Positions 7,242 through 15,194 of a stretch of 40,818 nucleotides of DNA are shown here, piece after piece. This DNA comes from Mastigocoleus sp. MO_188.B34 (lineage in GTDB: Bacteria > Cyanobacteriota > Cyanobacteriia > Cyanobacteriales > Nostocaceae). The DNA is taken from contig NZ_JASJDK010000060.1 of assembly GCF_030065675.1 (NCBI RefSeq), positions 1-40,818 on the forward strand, read 5' to 3'. The notes beneath the pieces were generated by a model. The model saw only the letters and a list, made by a program, of their open reading frames with translations. It was not told where the DNA came from and did not search any database. Each line of letters begins with the position of its first letter. Positions within the stretch are counted from its first letter, which is position 1. A program made the position numbers and the translations under genes.

Positions 7242-9473
7242 TTAGTATCTGTATCTACTTCTAACTCTGCGTTTTGCTCTAGATATTCGTCTTTTTTGAC
7301 GTCTTTGTATACCTCTAATTCTGTGTTGTGCTCTGGATATCTTTCTTTGTTGACGTCTGTACCTCGCTTCAGATAGAGATCTGGGTTTACGTCCATATCT
7401 TGGTTTGCGACTTAGTCTTGGTTTAGGTCTAACTCTTGACCTACGTCTGTACCTTGGTTTGGATCTTAATTTGATTTTGTAACCTGGCTTAGATATATAT
7501 CCTGGTGTGGTTATGTATATTGAACTACCTCTGTAACCTTCTGATCCAGATACTTGTTTTGGTTCGGATATATCCCTTGGTTTGAGTATGTATATCGGTG
7601 TAGATATCTGTCCGGGTTCAGATAAATATTTTGATTCAACTTTGTGTGGAGTTCTGGAATGCGGTCTTCTTTTACCTCTACCTCTATATCTTGTTTTGAT
7701 TTTATGTCTTGGTTTGCGTCTAAGTTTTCTTGGCTGACGTCCGTATTTTATTTTGGCTCTTTCCCCTAATTTGATACCTGTCTGATGGGGAATTTGGGGA
7801 TTATTATTTCCTGTTCGAGGATTTTGCTTCCTTGGTAGAGAAGGAGGTAAAGATTCCCTGACTCCTGGTAAAATTACAGGTGTTTTTTGGCTTCCTTGGG
7901 GATTAATGATACCTGGAGGCTGAGCATTTTTTGGTATTACAGGAATAGATCCATTATCAACAGATTCGTTATTAAAAGATGGGGATTGGGAATTAGTAGA
8001 TGGGCGATCGACAGACGAAGATTGAGAATCGACACCTTCAGATCTGCTTGTAACAGATGGATTTTGGGTTTTATTAGGTGACGACTGAGAATTTGTTGGT
8101 GAAGACTGGGAATTTGTTGATGAAGACTGGGAATTTGTTGATGAAGACTGGGAATTTGTCGATGGAGATTGGGGATTTACAGATGAGGATTGTTTGGTGA
8201 CAGATGGATTATTAACAGATGCAGTTCTGGGGGTGACAGCTTTATTTTTATTATCAGTTTTAGAAGTGGTGGGTCGAGATGGTGGTGACTGAGCTTGTGG
8301 GGAAGCTGTAGGTAAGGTTTCACCTTCTACAAGGCGAACTTCTGGTAATACACCGGATGGGTTACGTAATTTTGGTGCGAATATTTGTTGAAGATTAAAA
8401 TTGGAAATCCCAAACCCACCAATTAAGCCTCCAAGTATCAAGCTTCCAAGGATCGCAGGAATTTTTTGCCAATTCCTAGGGGTGGAATTAGAAGAAGATT
8501 TTGCAACAGCACCAGTTGTGGGCTCGGATGAAACTATCCGTGTTTGCTGGTTGGGTCTGACTAAGTTGGGATTAAGTGTGGGATTAGCTGCAAGAATTTT
8601 TTGGTTTTCTGTGTCGGGTTTTACTGCGATTGTACTAGGAGGAATTGTAGCTTTGGATTCCAATGCATAGAGCATTTTATTTACTGTAGTAAAGCGATCT
8701 GCAGCATGAATCCTAACGGCGCGATCGAGGATTTGCGCCAGTTCGGGAGAAACTCCAGGTGCGTATTCTTGCCAAAATATTTCCCCAGTTTCGCGATCGC
8801 TTTGTAAATCTTGAGGAGTTTTACCAGTGAGTAAAAAAATCGCAGTTAAGCCCAAGCTATAAATATCACTAGCATAAACTGGGCGTCCGATCGCCTGCTC
8901 GCTAGGCATATATCCGGGCGTTCCAATTACCATCGATTCAGAAAAATGTTTTGGGGAAGCTGTAATGGTACGAATAGTTTCTTTGACTGCACCAAAATCA
9001 ATTAAAACCGGCTTACCATCAAAAGCAGACAGAATAATATTATCGGGTTTAATATCCCGGTGAATAATACCTCTGGTATGAATATAATCAAGGACGGGGA
9101 TCAAACTCAATAAAATTTCTCTGACCTGAGATTCAGAAAATATACCTTTTGTTTCGACAATCTCAGTTAAAGTTTGACCTTGAATCCATTCCTGAACTAG
9201 GTAAAATAACCCCTTTTCGGAAAAATAAGCATAAAGTTTAGGAATTTGGTCGCTACCCTCACCCAAAAGTTCTAATGTCGCAGCTTCCCGTTCAAAACGT
9301 TGTTTAACTTGATTGTAAGTCTGTGGATCGCCAGCTATGGTTTTAAGTTTTTTAATTACACAACGGCGACCAGAAGGCATATAGGTATCTTCAGCCAAAA
9401 AGGTTTCACCAAATCCGCCCGCACCTAACACCTTAATAACTTTGTAACGATTGTTTAGCAGCTTTGTATTCAT
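7242..9473 (-). CDS. Serine/threonine protein kinase with basic C-terminal tail
   Basis: A Hanks-type (bacterial Ser/Thr) kinase of 743 residues. The kinase domain fills about residues 10-270: glycine loop LGAGGFGETFLAED, the ATP lysine in CVIKKLK (about 41-42), catalytic loop IHRDIKPDNI, DFGAVKE, and GTPGYMPSEQ. A single membrane helix follows near residues 340-360 (ILGSLILGGLIGGFGI). The outer part is a Ser/Asn/Gln/Pro-rich linker with a seven-residue repeat (QSSSTNS). The last 170 or so residues are dominated by Arg, Lys, Tyr and Pro in short KPRY/RRKPR-like repeats. The kinase itself looks active. The tail is not a known sensor domain such as PASTA, and its extreme charge is odd. The ATG is preceded by AGGGG. 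The gene is convergent with the 5232 gene. Confidence 0.92.
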   Translation of the reverse strand: MNTKLLNNRYKVIKVLGAGGFGETFLAEDTYMPSGRRCVIKKLKTIAGDPQTYNQVKQRFEREAATLELLGEGSDQIPKLYAYFSEKGLFYLVQEWIQGQTLTEIVETKGIFSESQVREILLSLIPVLDYIHTRGIIHRDIKPDNIILSAFDGKPVLIDFGAVKETIRTITASPKHFSESMVIGTPGYMPSEQAIGRPVYASDIYSLGLTAIFLLTGKTPQDLQSDRETGEIFWQEYAPGVSPELAQILDRAVRIHAADRFTTVNKMLYALESKATIPPSTIAVKPDTENQKILAANPTLNPNLVRPNQQTRIVSSEPTTGAVAKSSSNSTPRNWQKIPAILGSLILGGLIGGFGISNFNLQQIFAPKLRNPSGVLPEVRLVEGETLPTASPQAQSPPSRPTTSKTDNKNKAVTPRTASVNNPSVTKQSSSVNPQSPSTNSQSSSTNSQSSSTNSQSSPTNSQSSPNKTQNPSVTSRSEGVDSQSSSVDRPSTNSQSPSFNNESVDNGSIPVIPKNAQPPGIINPQGSQKTPVILPGVRESLPPSLPRKQNPRTGNNNPQIPHQTGIKLGERAKIKYGRQPRKLRRKPRHKIKTRYRGRGKRRPHSRTPHKVESKYLSEPGQISTPIYILKPRDISEPKQVSGSEGYRGSSIYITTPGYISKPGYKIKLRSKPRYRRRSRVRPKPRLSRKPRYGRKPRSLSEARYRRQQRKISRAQHRIRGIQRRQKRRISRAKRRVRSRYRY
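8083..8170. repeat. 21-bp tandem repeats inside kinase gene
   Basis: About four near-identical 21-base units (gactgggaatttgttgatgaa on the plus strand) encode the seven-residue QSSSTNS repeats of the kinase linker. The unit is a multiple of three, so copy-number change keeps the reading frame. This is a likely length-variable site. Confidence 0.75.
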
Positions 9474-9867
9474 ATCCCCTGAAAAGCTGTAATAATATTT
9501 CTGCGCAATTTTACGTGCACCCTTATAAGAACTACATAAGATATTCAGACCTTATCGGACAGATGAAGTGTTCCGGGAAAATAACTTAAAATAGCCCTAC
9601 TCACAACATTATTTGTTAGCGATCGAGTAAATCCGGAAAGTTTGTCGCCTTCTTTCCCCTGTTTGTTAATGACTGAAGAAAAAAGTGTGTAGTTTTCTAT
9701 TTGCTTCTGCTGTCTGTTCTTAATTTAACACTATTAGTAAATTGCGATTAATAAAAACTTTCTGAAATTTGAGTCAAAGATTTTTTATTACCTGATTAAA
9801 TCAAAAATAAAAAATTAAGTTAAGTTTATTTTTTACTTATTCACTTTAATCGCAATTAGTAATACTC

Positions 9868-9999
9868 TATAGCAATCATATTTGATTCGTGAATATATGA
9901 CTCTGTAGAGACGCGACAGAGCCTGCGGCGTCGGCGTTAGCCTCTGTCGCATCTCTACAATATTGATTTTTATCACACAAATGATTTAGGATTGCTATA
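9868..9999. repeat. Nested inverted-repeat (MITE-like) element
   Basis: Outer arms tatagcaatc (9868-9877) and gattgctata (9990-9999) are perfectly complementary. Inside lies a strong stem: 9904-9921 pairs with 9942-9959 at 17 of 18 positions (tgtagagacgcgacagag), around a GC-rich loop. The inner stem has a close relative at 24180-24234, where the outer arms are different. That suggests an inner palindromic unit that has moved into other contexts. Confidence 0.6.
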
Positions 10000-10055
10000 T
10001 TTGGATTTATTTGTCTCGGAATAAACACAAAAATCTTCCATTAATTTTATATAGA

Positions 10056-10130
10056 TAATGGTGCGTTACGGCGCGATGCTAAAGGTGACCTAAAAGAATA
10101 TTTTCTCTTACGCGCCTAACACACTCTACA
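10056..10130. repeat. Dispersed hairpin element, copy B
   Basis: The arms taatggtgcgttacggcgc and gcgcctaacacactctac match copy A (3728-3800) in reverse orientation, while the loop differs. It lies just downstream of the ParA fusion stop codon, as copy A lies just downstream of moeA, so both occupy 3' gene ends. Confidence 0.6.
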
Positions 10131-10145
10131 GTAATGTTTCATTCG

Positions 10146-11522
10146 TTATTTTTCGACAAAATTAGGTTTCATAAAAATTTCTTCGGTAAGTTTAATATAC
10201 ATTTGAGAAGCTTGAGATTTAGGTCGATAAAAAACTACGGGCTTACGAAAAAATTTAGCAATGACTACATTGTCACAATGTCTGAGTTTTGTTTTATAAA
10301 CCTTGATATCTAATTCATCTAAGCATCTCGCTACTTCTTTCTCTATTGTCACACCAATATTGGAAGAGTTACTAAAAACTAAACCAAGTAGCCGTGGAGC
10401 AATTTCATCAACAAGTGACTTTTTCCTTTGACTATTTTGACGTGCTGAACGAATTATTTTAGGAATAAAATGACAACTAATCTCCTTTGCATGACGTAAA
10501 GTTTCTGGGTCATAATCCGAGGGAATAATTACACCATCAGCAGCGAAGAGAGAACATGCTGTTAGGATATCTGTTTTAGGAGATGTATCAATTAAAATAT
10601 AATCATATTTAGACCTTACGAGAGATAAAAGTTTTCTCAAAGCAGTTGCTTTTTTGGGCATGTGATACTTTTCATCAGTGTTATATTCACTAAAATCTTC
10701 CAGTGTTTTTTTATTGGCAGGTAAAATAGAAATAGGATATATTTGACCTTTAACATTGAAATAGAGTTTTTGAATTAATTGTTCTGTGAGTTTCTTTGCT
10801 GCGTCATATTCTTCGAGTTGAATTTTGTCAAAGCAACGAAGGAGTTTATGTTTAAAATGTTCTGGAATTACCCCCAAGCTTCTAGTCAGGTCTACTTGTG
10901 GGTCAAAATCCACTACTAAAACTCGTTTCTTATATGCAGATAATACAGCCGCAATATTAATAATGTTAGTTGTTTTGGCGATACCACCTTTACGATTCCA
11001 GATACTAACAATAAAAGCTCTATTAGGATTTTTTAAAAAGTAATCTAACTGATAAATTAATTTTGGCAGAGTTTTTTTGGTAACTTTTTGCACCTCCATT
11101 AAAGGAATAATTAAACCATCGCTGCGCCAAAAAAGCTGGAAGAAATCTCCATTAAAGACCAAACCATATTTAGCCGGATTTTTTTTAACGCTTAAATATT
11201 GTCTAATTCCATTAACTGTAGAATTATCATTACCTATTGCTTCCCGATAAAGATTATTTGAATGACAAGAAGTAACAAACTCTGGTTCGGATATATTTGC
11301 TAGATCTACAACCCTTTTCTTGGTTTCAACTACTAATAATGGTTTGTTAAATTGGTCATAAATAATAAATTTTGGTTTTAACTCTCCTGCAATGGGAGTA
11401 TTCGCCTCATAATGAAAACCTAGAAAGTTCCACAGATGATTTGTGAAATTAAAATTTAACTGACTTTCTAATAGATTATGAGGTAAATTTGACCATTTTT
11501 TTACTAATTCATCAATGTTCAT
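10146..11522 (-). CDS. HsdR-N-like domain fused to ParA-type ATPase
   Basis: A 458-residue two-domain protein. Residues 1 to about 150 resemble the N-terminal nuclease-fold domain of type I restriction R subunits: KPKFIIYD, then LLVVETKK (E66-x-K68), and later YGLVFNGDFFQLFW. The expected Asp after the Pro is a Lys (K51), so the active site looks incomplete. Residues 168-450 form a ParA/MinD-type ATPase with deviant Walker A NRKGGIAKTT (178-185, Ala where Gly is usual), VLVVDFDPQ, and YDYILIDTSPKT as Walker B. ParA proteins move plasmids, chromosomes or large protein cargo by ATP-driven DNA or membrane binding. No parB-like gene is adjacent. It stands alone between repeat-rich spacers, so plasmid or mobile origin is possible. 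AAGGA precedes the ATG. Domain calls are firm; the role is unknown. Confidence 0.85.
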   Translation of the reverse strand: MNIDELVKKWSNLPHNLLESQLNFNFTNHLWNFLGFHYEANTPIAGELKPKFIIYDQFNKPLLVVETKKRVVDLANISEPEFVTSCHSNNLYREAIGNDNSTVNGIRQYLSVKKNPAKYGLVFNGDFFQLFWRSDGLIIPLMEVQKVTKKTLPKLIYQLDYFLKNPNRAFIVSIWNRKGGIAKTTNIINIAAVLSAYKKRVLVVDFDPQVDLTRSLGVIPEHFKHKLLRCFDKIQLEEYDAAKKLTEQLIQKLYFNVKGQIYPISILPANKKTLEDFSEYNTDEKYHMPKKATALRKLLSLVRSKYDYILIDTSPKTDILTACSLFAADGVIIPSDYDPETLRHAKEISCHFIPKIIRSARQNSQRKKSLVDEIAPRLLGLVFSNSSNIGVTIEKEVARCLDELDIKVYKTKLRHCDNVVIAKFFRKPVVFYRPKSQASQMYIKLTEEIFMKPNFVEK

Positions 11523-12235
11523 TTTCCTTCGCTGATTGTTAAGGTTGTCACCATTATTGGAAGGATGCTACAAACTACTTGCTAGAAAGATTTTTATTAA
11601 CCTAAATTACTAGTTGGAAATTTTTTGACATTATTCCAGATTCACCTAAATTACCTGTTAATTTGAGGTATTTAGAGTTATAGGTTGTGTTCTCAAATTA
11701 CTCATTTACACTATCAGTTGATTTTAAAATTCCCCTGGATACCCCTTGGACAGGTTTATGTCTAGCAACTTATGTTAGTAGTTGATTTTAAAATCTCTCT
11801 AAATCGCCCTTGGAAATATTTACGGCTGCAAGTTATGTTTAAGATCCCCCTAAATCCCCCTTGGAAAGAGGGACTTTGTCTATTCCAAGCGGACTAGAGA
11901 AAATTAAAATTTGATAGATTTACGGCTAGTAACTTACGTTAGTAGAAATATTTGTATGGGTATTTGTATATTTTGATAACTACAAATATCTTCAATTCAC
12001 AACATCTAAGTTCCGTATTTATAACTACTAAAGACGACAGAATAAAATTTGTCACACTTCAATTGTAAATAAACAGCTATTAACCCTGGTGTTTGCATTG
12101 ATGAATATGTGCAAAAGTCAATCTGTCACACAGTTCTTGCAATAGATGCATTTATTTTTAGTAACAAAACAATAAATATATGTCTGAGGAGATATATTTG
12201 AATTGCTCTTGAGATGAAGGTATTGGTTTGTCAGG
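11523..12235. other. Gene-free spacer with degenerate tandem repeats
   Basis: These 713 bases lie between the divergent ParA fusion and DUF4126 genes. The middle holds three degraded copies of a 65-90 base unit (11717-11945). No open frame with a ribosome binding site was found. Both promoters must lie here but no clear -35/-10 pair stands out. Confidence 0.55.
11717..11945. repeat. Degenerate tandem repeat, about three units
   Basis: Units begin near 11717, 11781 and 11842. Recurring pieces are gttgattttaaaat, the C-rich cccctaaat...cccttgga, and a closing aacttatgttagta-like segment. The C-rich piece resembles a spacer repeat widespread in filamentous cyanobacteria. The third unit is the most diverged. 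Confidence 0.5.
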
Positions 12236-12832
12236 ATGAATATAGTTATGGCATTGTTTTTAGGTATTGGCTTAAGTGCAGCCTCTGGTTTTAGGGTATT
12301 CCTTCCACCTTTAGCCCTTAGTATTGCAGCCCTAAATGGAGTAGTTCAACTGTCTTCGGATTGGGAATGGGTTGGTACCTACCCGACAGCGATCGTTTTG
12401 GGTATTGCGGCAATTGTTGAAGTGCTTGCCTATTTTATACCTTTTGTCAATAACATGCTCGACTCTGCGGAAATATTTCTGGCTCCGATCACTGGAATGT
12501 TTCTTACTGCATCAACTTTATCAATGGCTGGAGATTTCGATCCGGCGCTCGTCTGGACTTTATCAATTATTACTGGTGGAACGACTGCTGAAGTAGTTGA
12601 AGTAGGAACATCCATAACAAGACTAGCCACAACTACTGCAACTGCTGGGGTAGCGAACCCTATTGTTTCAGTGGTTGAAGTTATTTCGTCTATCGTCCTC
12701 TCGATTTTGGCAATAACTTTACCTCTGTTGACTATACTAATAGTCACCATTATTCTGGTTGACGGCAGTCGTCGTATTTTAAGATTTCTTTCCAAGCGCA
12801 AGCAAAGACGGAAGATGAAGAATAATAATTAA
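12236..12832 (+). CDS. DUF4126 family membrane protein
   Basis: A 198-residue integral membrane protein. The N-terminal GIGLSAASGFRVFLPPLALS is the hallmark of the DUF4126 family, followed by about four more hydrophobic segments rich in Thr, Ile and Val, and a strongly basic C-terminus (RFLSKRKQRRKMKNNN) that probably lies in the cytoplasm. A conserved TGGTTAE and a Thr-rich TTTATAG region sit between helices. The biochemical role of the family is unknown. The start is an ATG with CAGG just upstream. The stop codon runs directly into TTGGTAA heptamer repeats. Single gene, convergent with the DUF1995 gene. Confidence 0.85.
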   Translation: MNIVMALFLGIGLSAASGFRVFLPPLALSIAALNGVVQLSSDWEWVGTYPTAIVLGIAAIVEVLAYFIPFVNNMLDSAEIFLAPITGMFLTASTLSMAGDFDPALVWTLSIITGGTTAEVVEVGTSITRLATTTATAGVANPIVSVVEVISSIVLSILAITLPLLTILIVTIILVDGSRRILRFLSKRKQRRKMKNNN

Positions 12833-12858
12833 TTGGTAATTGGTAATTGGTAATTGGT
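12829..12858. repeat. TTGGTAA heptamer array, short
   Basis: About four copies of the heptamer ttggtaa begin at the stop codon of the DUF4126 gene. The same heptamer forms a longer array at 30789-30865. Heptanucleotide short tandem repeats of this type are characteristic of heterocystous cyanobacteria. Confidence 0.8.
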
Positions 12859-12897
12859 TAATCCCTAGTCGCCAATCCCCTATCCCCAATCCCTACA

Positions 12898-13635
12898 TTA
12901 ACTACTAAGTGCTTTGAGAAACCTTTGTAATCCCTTGAAAACACTGGGTTTTTTCCCTGAGGTTTTTCCTTCTCCTTCAGCTTCTGGATCTCCTCCAGCA
13001 ATAATCATATCCAGTTCGTCACCGGAAGGTTTTTTACCTAAATCAACTACTTTTTCGTAGTCGTCATCCTTCTTGACCCATACTTCCCAAAGTCCAGGGT
13101 AAGCGCGCAATACTGCAGCTTCCTCAAATATTGGACGTAGATAATAACAGTATTCAATTGTGCTGATAAAACGTTGGCGAGTTTGGCGCGCAGCGTAACC
13201 AATACCAACTACCCCGGAATCTTCCAAACGGGGATTTAAGATTATAAATGGGCGATCGCCAATTTGTTCGCACAGTTTTTCCAGTTGCGGTACTTCTACG
13301 GAAGTGGGAGTAACAAAGAGAAATATTTCATCTTCTGGTTCAATTTTCTGTTCTGCGTTAGAAGCTCTACCAGTACCAACATCTAAAATCTTGAATGGTA
13401 CATCGCTCCATTCCCGTTTTGCTAAAGCTGCAGCACCTGCATCAGCAAAAAAAACTTTTAACTTATCGCCATATTCTGCAAATAATGGTAGAAACTGTTC
13501 TGCAATTGGCATTACTTTAAGTTCTGGGAACAACAGTTCTACTTGCAATCTTCTGTAACCATCATCGAGTGCTGCTTTGGTTGCTTCTCGCGATTGGGCG
13601 ATCGCATCCTCTAGTGTTGCTGGAAGTTGAGGCAT
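12898..13635 (-). CDS. DUF1995 domain protein
   Basis: A 245-residue soluble protein that fits the DUF1995 family of cyanobacteria and plastids. It begins LPATLEDAIAQSREATKAALDDGYRRLQVELLFPELK, continues with a nucleotide-fold-like part (FADAGAAALAKREW, then EIFLFVTPTSVEVPQLEKL and RPFIILNPRLED), and ends with EEAAVLRAYPGLWEVWV and an acidic Gly-rich tail. A plant member of the family (LPA3) helps photosystem II assembly, so a photosynthesis-related role is possible, but this is family knowledge and not shown here. The ATG at 13635 is the natural start. Convergent with the DUF4126 gene. Confidence 0.82.
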   Translation of the reverse strand: MPQLPATLEDAIAQSREATKAALDDGYRRLQVELLFPELKVMPIAEQFLPLFAEYGDKLKVFFADAGAAALAKREWSDVPFKILDVGTGRASNAEQKIEPEDEIFLFVTPTSVEVPQLEKLCEQIGDRPFIILNPRLEDSGVVGIGYAARQTRQRFISTIEYCYYLRPIFEEAAVLRAYPGLWEVWVKKDDDYEKVVDLGKKPSGDELDMIIAGGDPEAEGEGKTSGKKPSVFKGLQRFLKALSS

Positions 13636-13781
13636 ATTAAAAACTTTGGGTGTTAGATACTAGATTTTGGATCTTATGGAATATCAAATTATAAATTATC
13701 CCATATCTTGGCAGCGCATTATAAGTTAGCAATTACGAGAAAATGCAGTTCACAAAATTTATACCAGTAATGACATTCTGC

Positions 13782-13823
13782 GATAGTCTATTTAAATCAT
13801 AAGATCGTCTATTTAAATCATAA
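13782..13823. promoter_or_regulatory. 21-bp direct repeat, two copies
   Basis: Copies at 13782-13802 and 13803-13823 differ at one base (gatagtctatttaaatcataa against gatcgtctatttaaatcataa). The period equals two helical turns, placing both copies on the same face of the DNA. They lie 150-190 bases upstream of the DUF1995 start and about 130 bases before the coiled-coil promoter. A regulator site is possible; simple duplication is the alternative. Confidence 0.4.
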
Positions 13824-13950
13824 GAATGATATTTTTTTGCCAGAATTTATTCATTGGCTTGATTTGCAATATACTTAATCCGTTAATTAACCCTATTAAT
13901 GCGCTTCAGGAAAGCTTAGTAGCTCATATAGTTATTCCTGAACTTTTTCC

Positions 13951-13991
13951 TTGACAGGAGAAAGCAGATTCGAGTACTATAAAAATAGTAC
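13951..13991 (+). promoter_or_regulatory. Promoter with inverted repeat over the -10
   Basis: TTGACA at 13951-13956 is a perfect -35; 18 bases later TACTAT (13975-13980) can serve as -10. A perfect 7-base inverted repeat, gtactat and atagtac around aaaa (13974-13991), covers the -10 and the start region, as expected for a repressor site. The promoter would give a leader of about 120 bases before the ATG at 14111. Confidence 0.45.
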
Positions 13992-14110
13992 AAATGAACT
14001 ATTAAGTCACTAAGGGTTTTCACTTCAAAGGAAACTTGATCTCAGTATCAGGTAAATTTTGATGCGATCGCCTAATAATTACTTAAACATTTATTAACAG
14101 GAGTTGGAAT

Positions 14111-15097
14111 ATGACAACAGCTGTAGCACAGAGAAACAAGCAACAGTTGATGCAAGCGTTTGAGCAAATTATTAACGAAAGACAAAGTCTAGAATCAAAA
14201 ATTGCGACGAAACAGGAAGAAGCTGCGAAACAAAAAAATCAAGAAGTTTTGGAAGCTGCTTCAGCATACACAGTTGATAGTATTATCACCAGTTTAGCTG
14301 ACCTACAGTTGGAGTTTGGCAGCATTGTCAGTTCCTTATCAGAGAAATTAGTAACAGAAAATTCTAAATTAGATCAACTCGAAGAAGCAATTGAAATTGA
14401 AAATCAATATTTACAAGAACTACAAAAAATCAGAGTTGTAGCTGACATTTTAGATTTACTGACTAAGGAACATCAAGAAAAGTTAGCAATCTTAGAAGCA
14501 GATATTCAATCTAAGCGAGAAATACTTGAAAAAGAAATTACTCAAACCCGCAAAGAATGGGAAAAAGAGCAGACTGAGTTTGAAGAAAATGTGACTGCAT
14601 ATAATGAGTCCTTAAGAAAGCAAAGACAGCAGCAAGAAGAAGAATATCAATATAAATTACAAAATACTCACAAAATAGATATAGATACTTACGAAAGTAA
14701 AAAACGTAATGTAGAAAGACAAATTCAACATACAACCCAAGAAAAAGAAAAAAAATGGCAAGAAAGAGAGAAATTCCTGCAAAATAATCAAAGTTTATTA
14801 CAAGAATATAAACAAAAAGCTGTAGGTTTCCCAGCTGAGTTAGATACAGCATTTAAAAAAGCCAAAGAAGAAGCAATCAAGGAAACTGCTCAGAAAGCCA
14901 AAGTACAAGCAGATTTGTTTGAAAAGGAATGGGAAGCTAGTAAACAAAGTTATGAATTAAAAATTCAATCTTTAGAAGAAACTATTAAAAAACAATCTGA
15001 GCAAATTGAAAGTATTTCTAATCAACTTCAATCAACTCTTCAACAAGCACAGGATTTAGCAATGAGAGCTTTTAGTAATTCCAACTCTGCAAAATAA
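14111..15097 (+). CDS. Coiled-coil protein, 328 aa (first of a tandem pair)
   Basis: An almost entirely helical, Glu/Lys/Gln-rich protein with no membrane segment. Heptad-like coiled coil runs from about residue 10 to 315. The middle holds a more hydrophobic block (ITSLADLQLEFGSIVSSLSEKLV, then VVADILDLL) that is also found in the downstream paralogue. Such proteins can polymerise into filaments; paired coiled-coil genes (ZicK/ZacK in Anabaena, from memory) form heteropolymers that shape the filament. Whether these are orthologues I cannot tell. AGGAG precedes the ATG and a promoter is visible upstream. The paralogue starts about 100 bases downstream, so the two probably form an operon. Confidence 0.8.
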   Translation: MTTAVAQRNKQQLMQAFEQIINERQSLESKIATKQEEAAKQKNQEVLEAASAYTVDSIITSLADLQLEFGSIVSSLSEKLVTENSKLDQLEEAIEIENQYLQELQKIRVVADILDLLTKEHQEKLAILEADIQSKREILEKEITQTRKEWEKEQTEFEENVTAYNESLRKQRQQQEEEYQYKLQNTHKIDIDTYESKKRNVERQIQHTTQEKEKKWQEREKFLQNNQSLLQEYKQKAVGFPAELDTAFKKAKEEAIKETAQKAKVQADLFEKEWEASKQSYELKIQSLEETIKKQSEQIESISNQLQSTLQQAQDLAMRAFSNSNSAK

Positions 15098-15194
15098 TAA
15101 TTATTATTTTATTTTCCTTGGAAAGTGGTGGAACGATAGCTTTTAGCAATTATTCCATAAATAAATTATTCCATAAATTATGAGGAGTTTGATT

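Larger units (their letters stand above)
9474..10145. other. Gene-free spacer with two palindromic elements
   Basis: There is no gene in these 672 bases. The first part should carry the kinase promoter (the kinase is read away to the left). The rest is AT-rich and holds two palindromic elements, at 9868-9999 and 10056-10130, described separately. The right-hand end meets the stop codon of the ParA fusion gene. No RNA gene was recognised. Confidence 0.6.
13636..14110. other. Divergent promoter region for DUF1995 and coiled-coil genes
   Basis: There is no gene here. The spacer holds a 21-base direct duplication (13782-13823), a sigma-70-like promoter with an inverted repeat over its -10 (13951-13991), a HIP1 octamer near 14063, and the ribosome binding site of the 14111 gene. 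Confidence 0.6.

Noticed and set aside
7242-7770. Frameshift as the cause of the kinase's basic tail
   Set aside because: The alternative frames checked at the start of the tail hit stop codons quickly, and the tail has internal repeat structure in the annotated frame.
12430-12801. 123-codon minus-strand frame
   Set aside because: Antisense to the DUF4126 gene, which carries the family signature.
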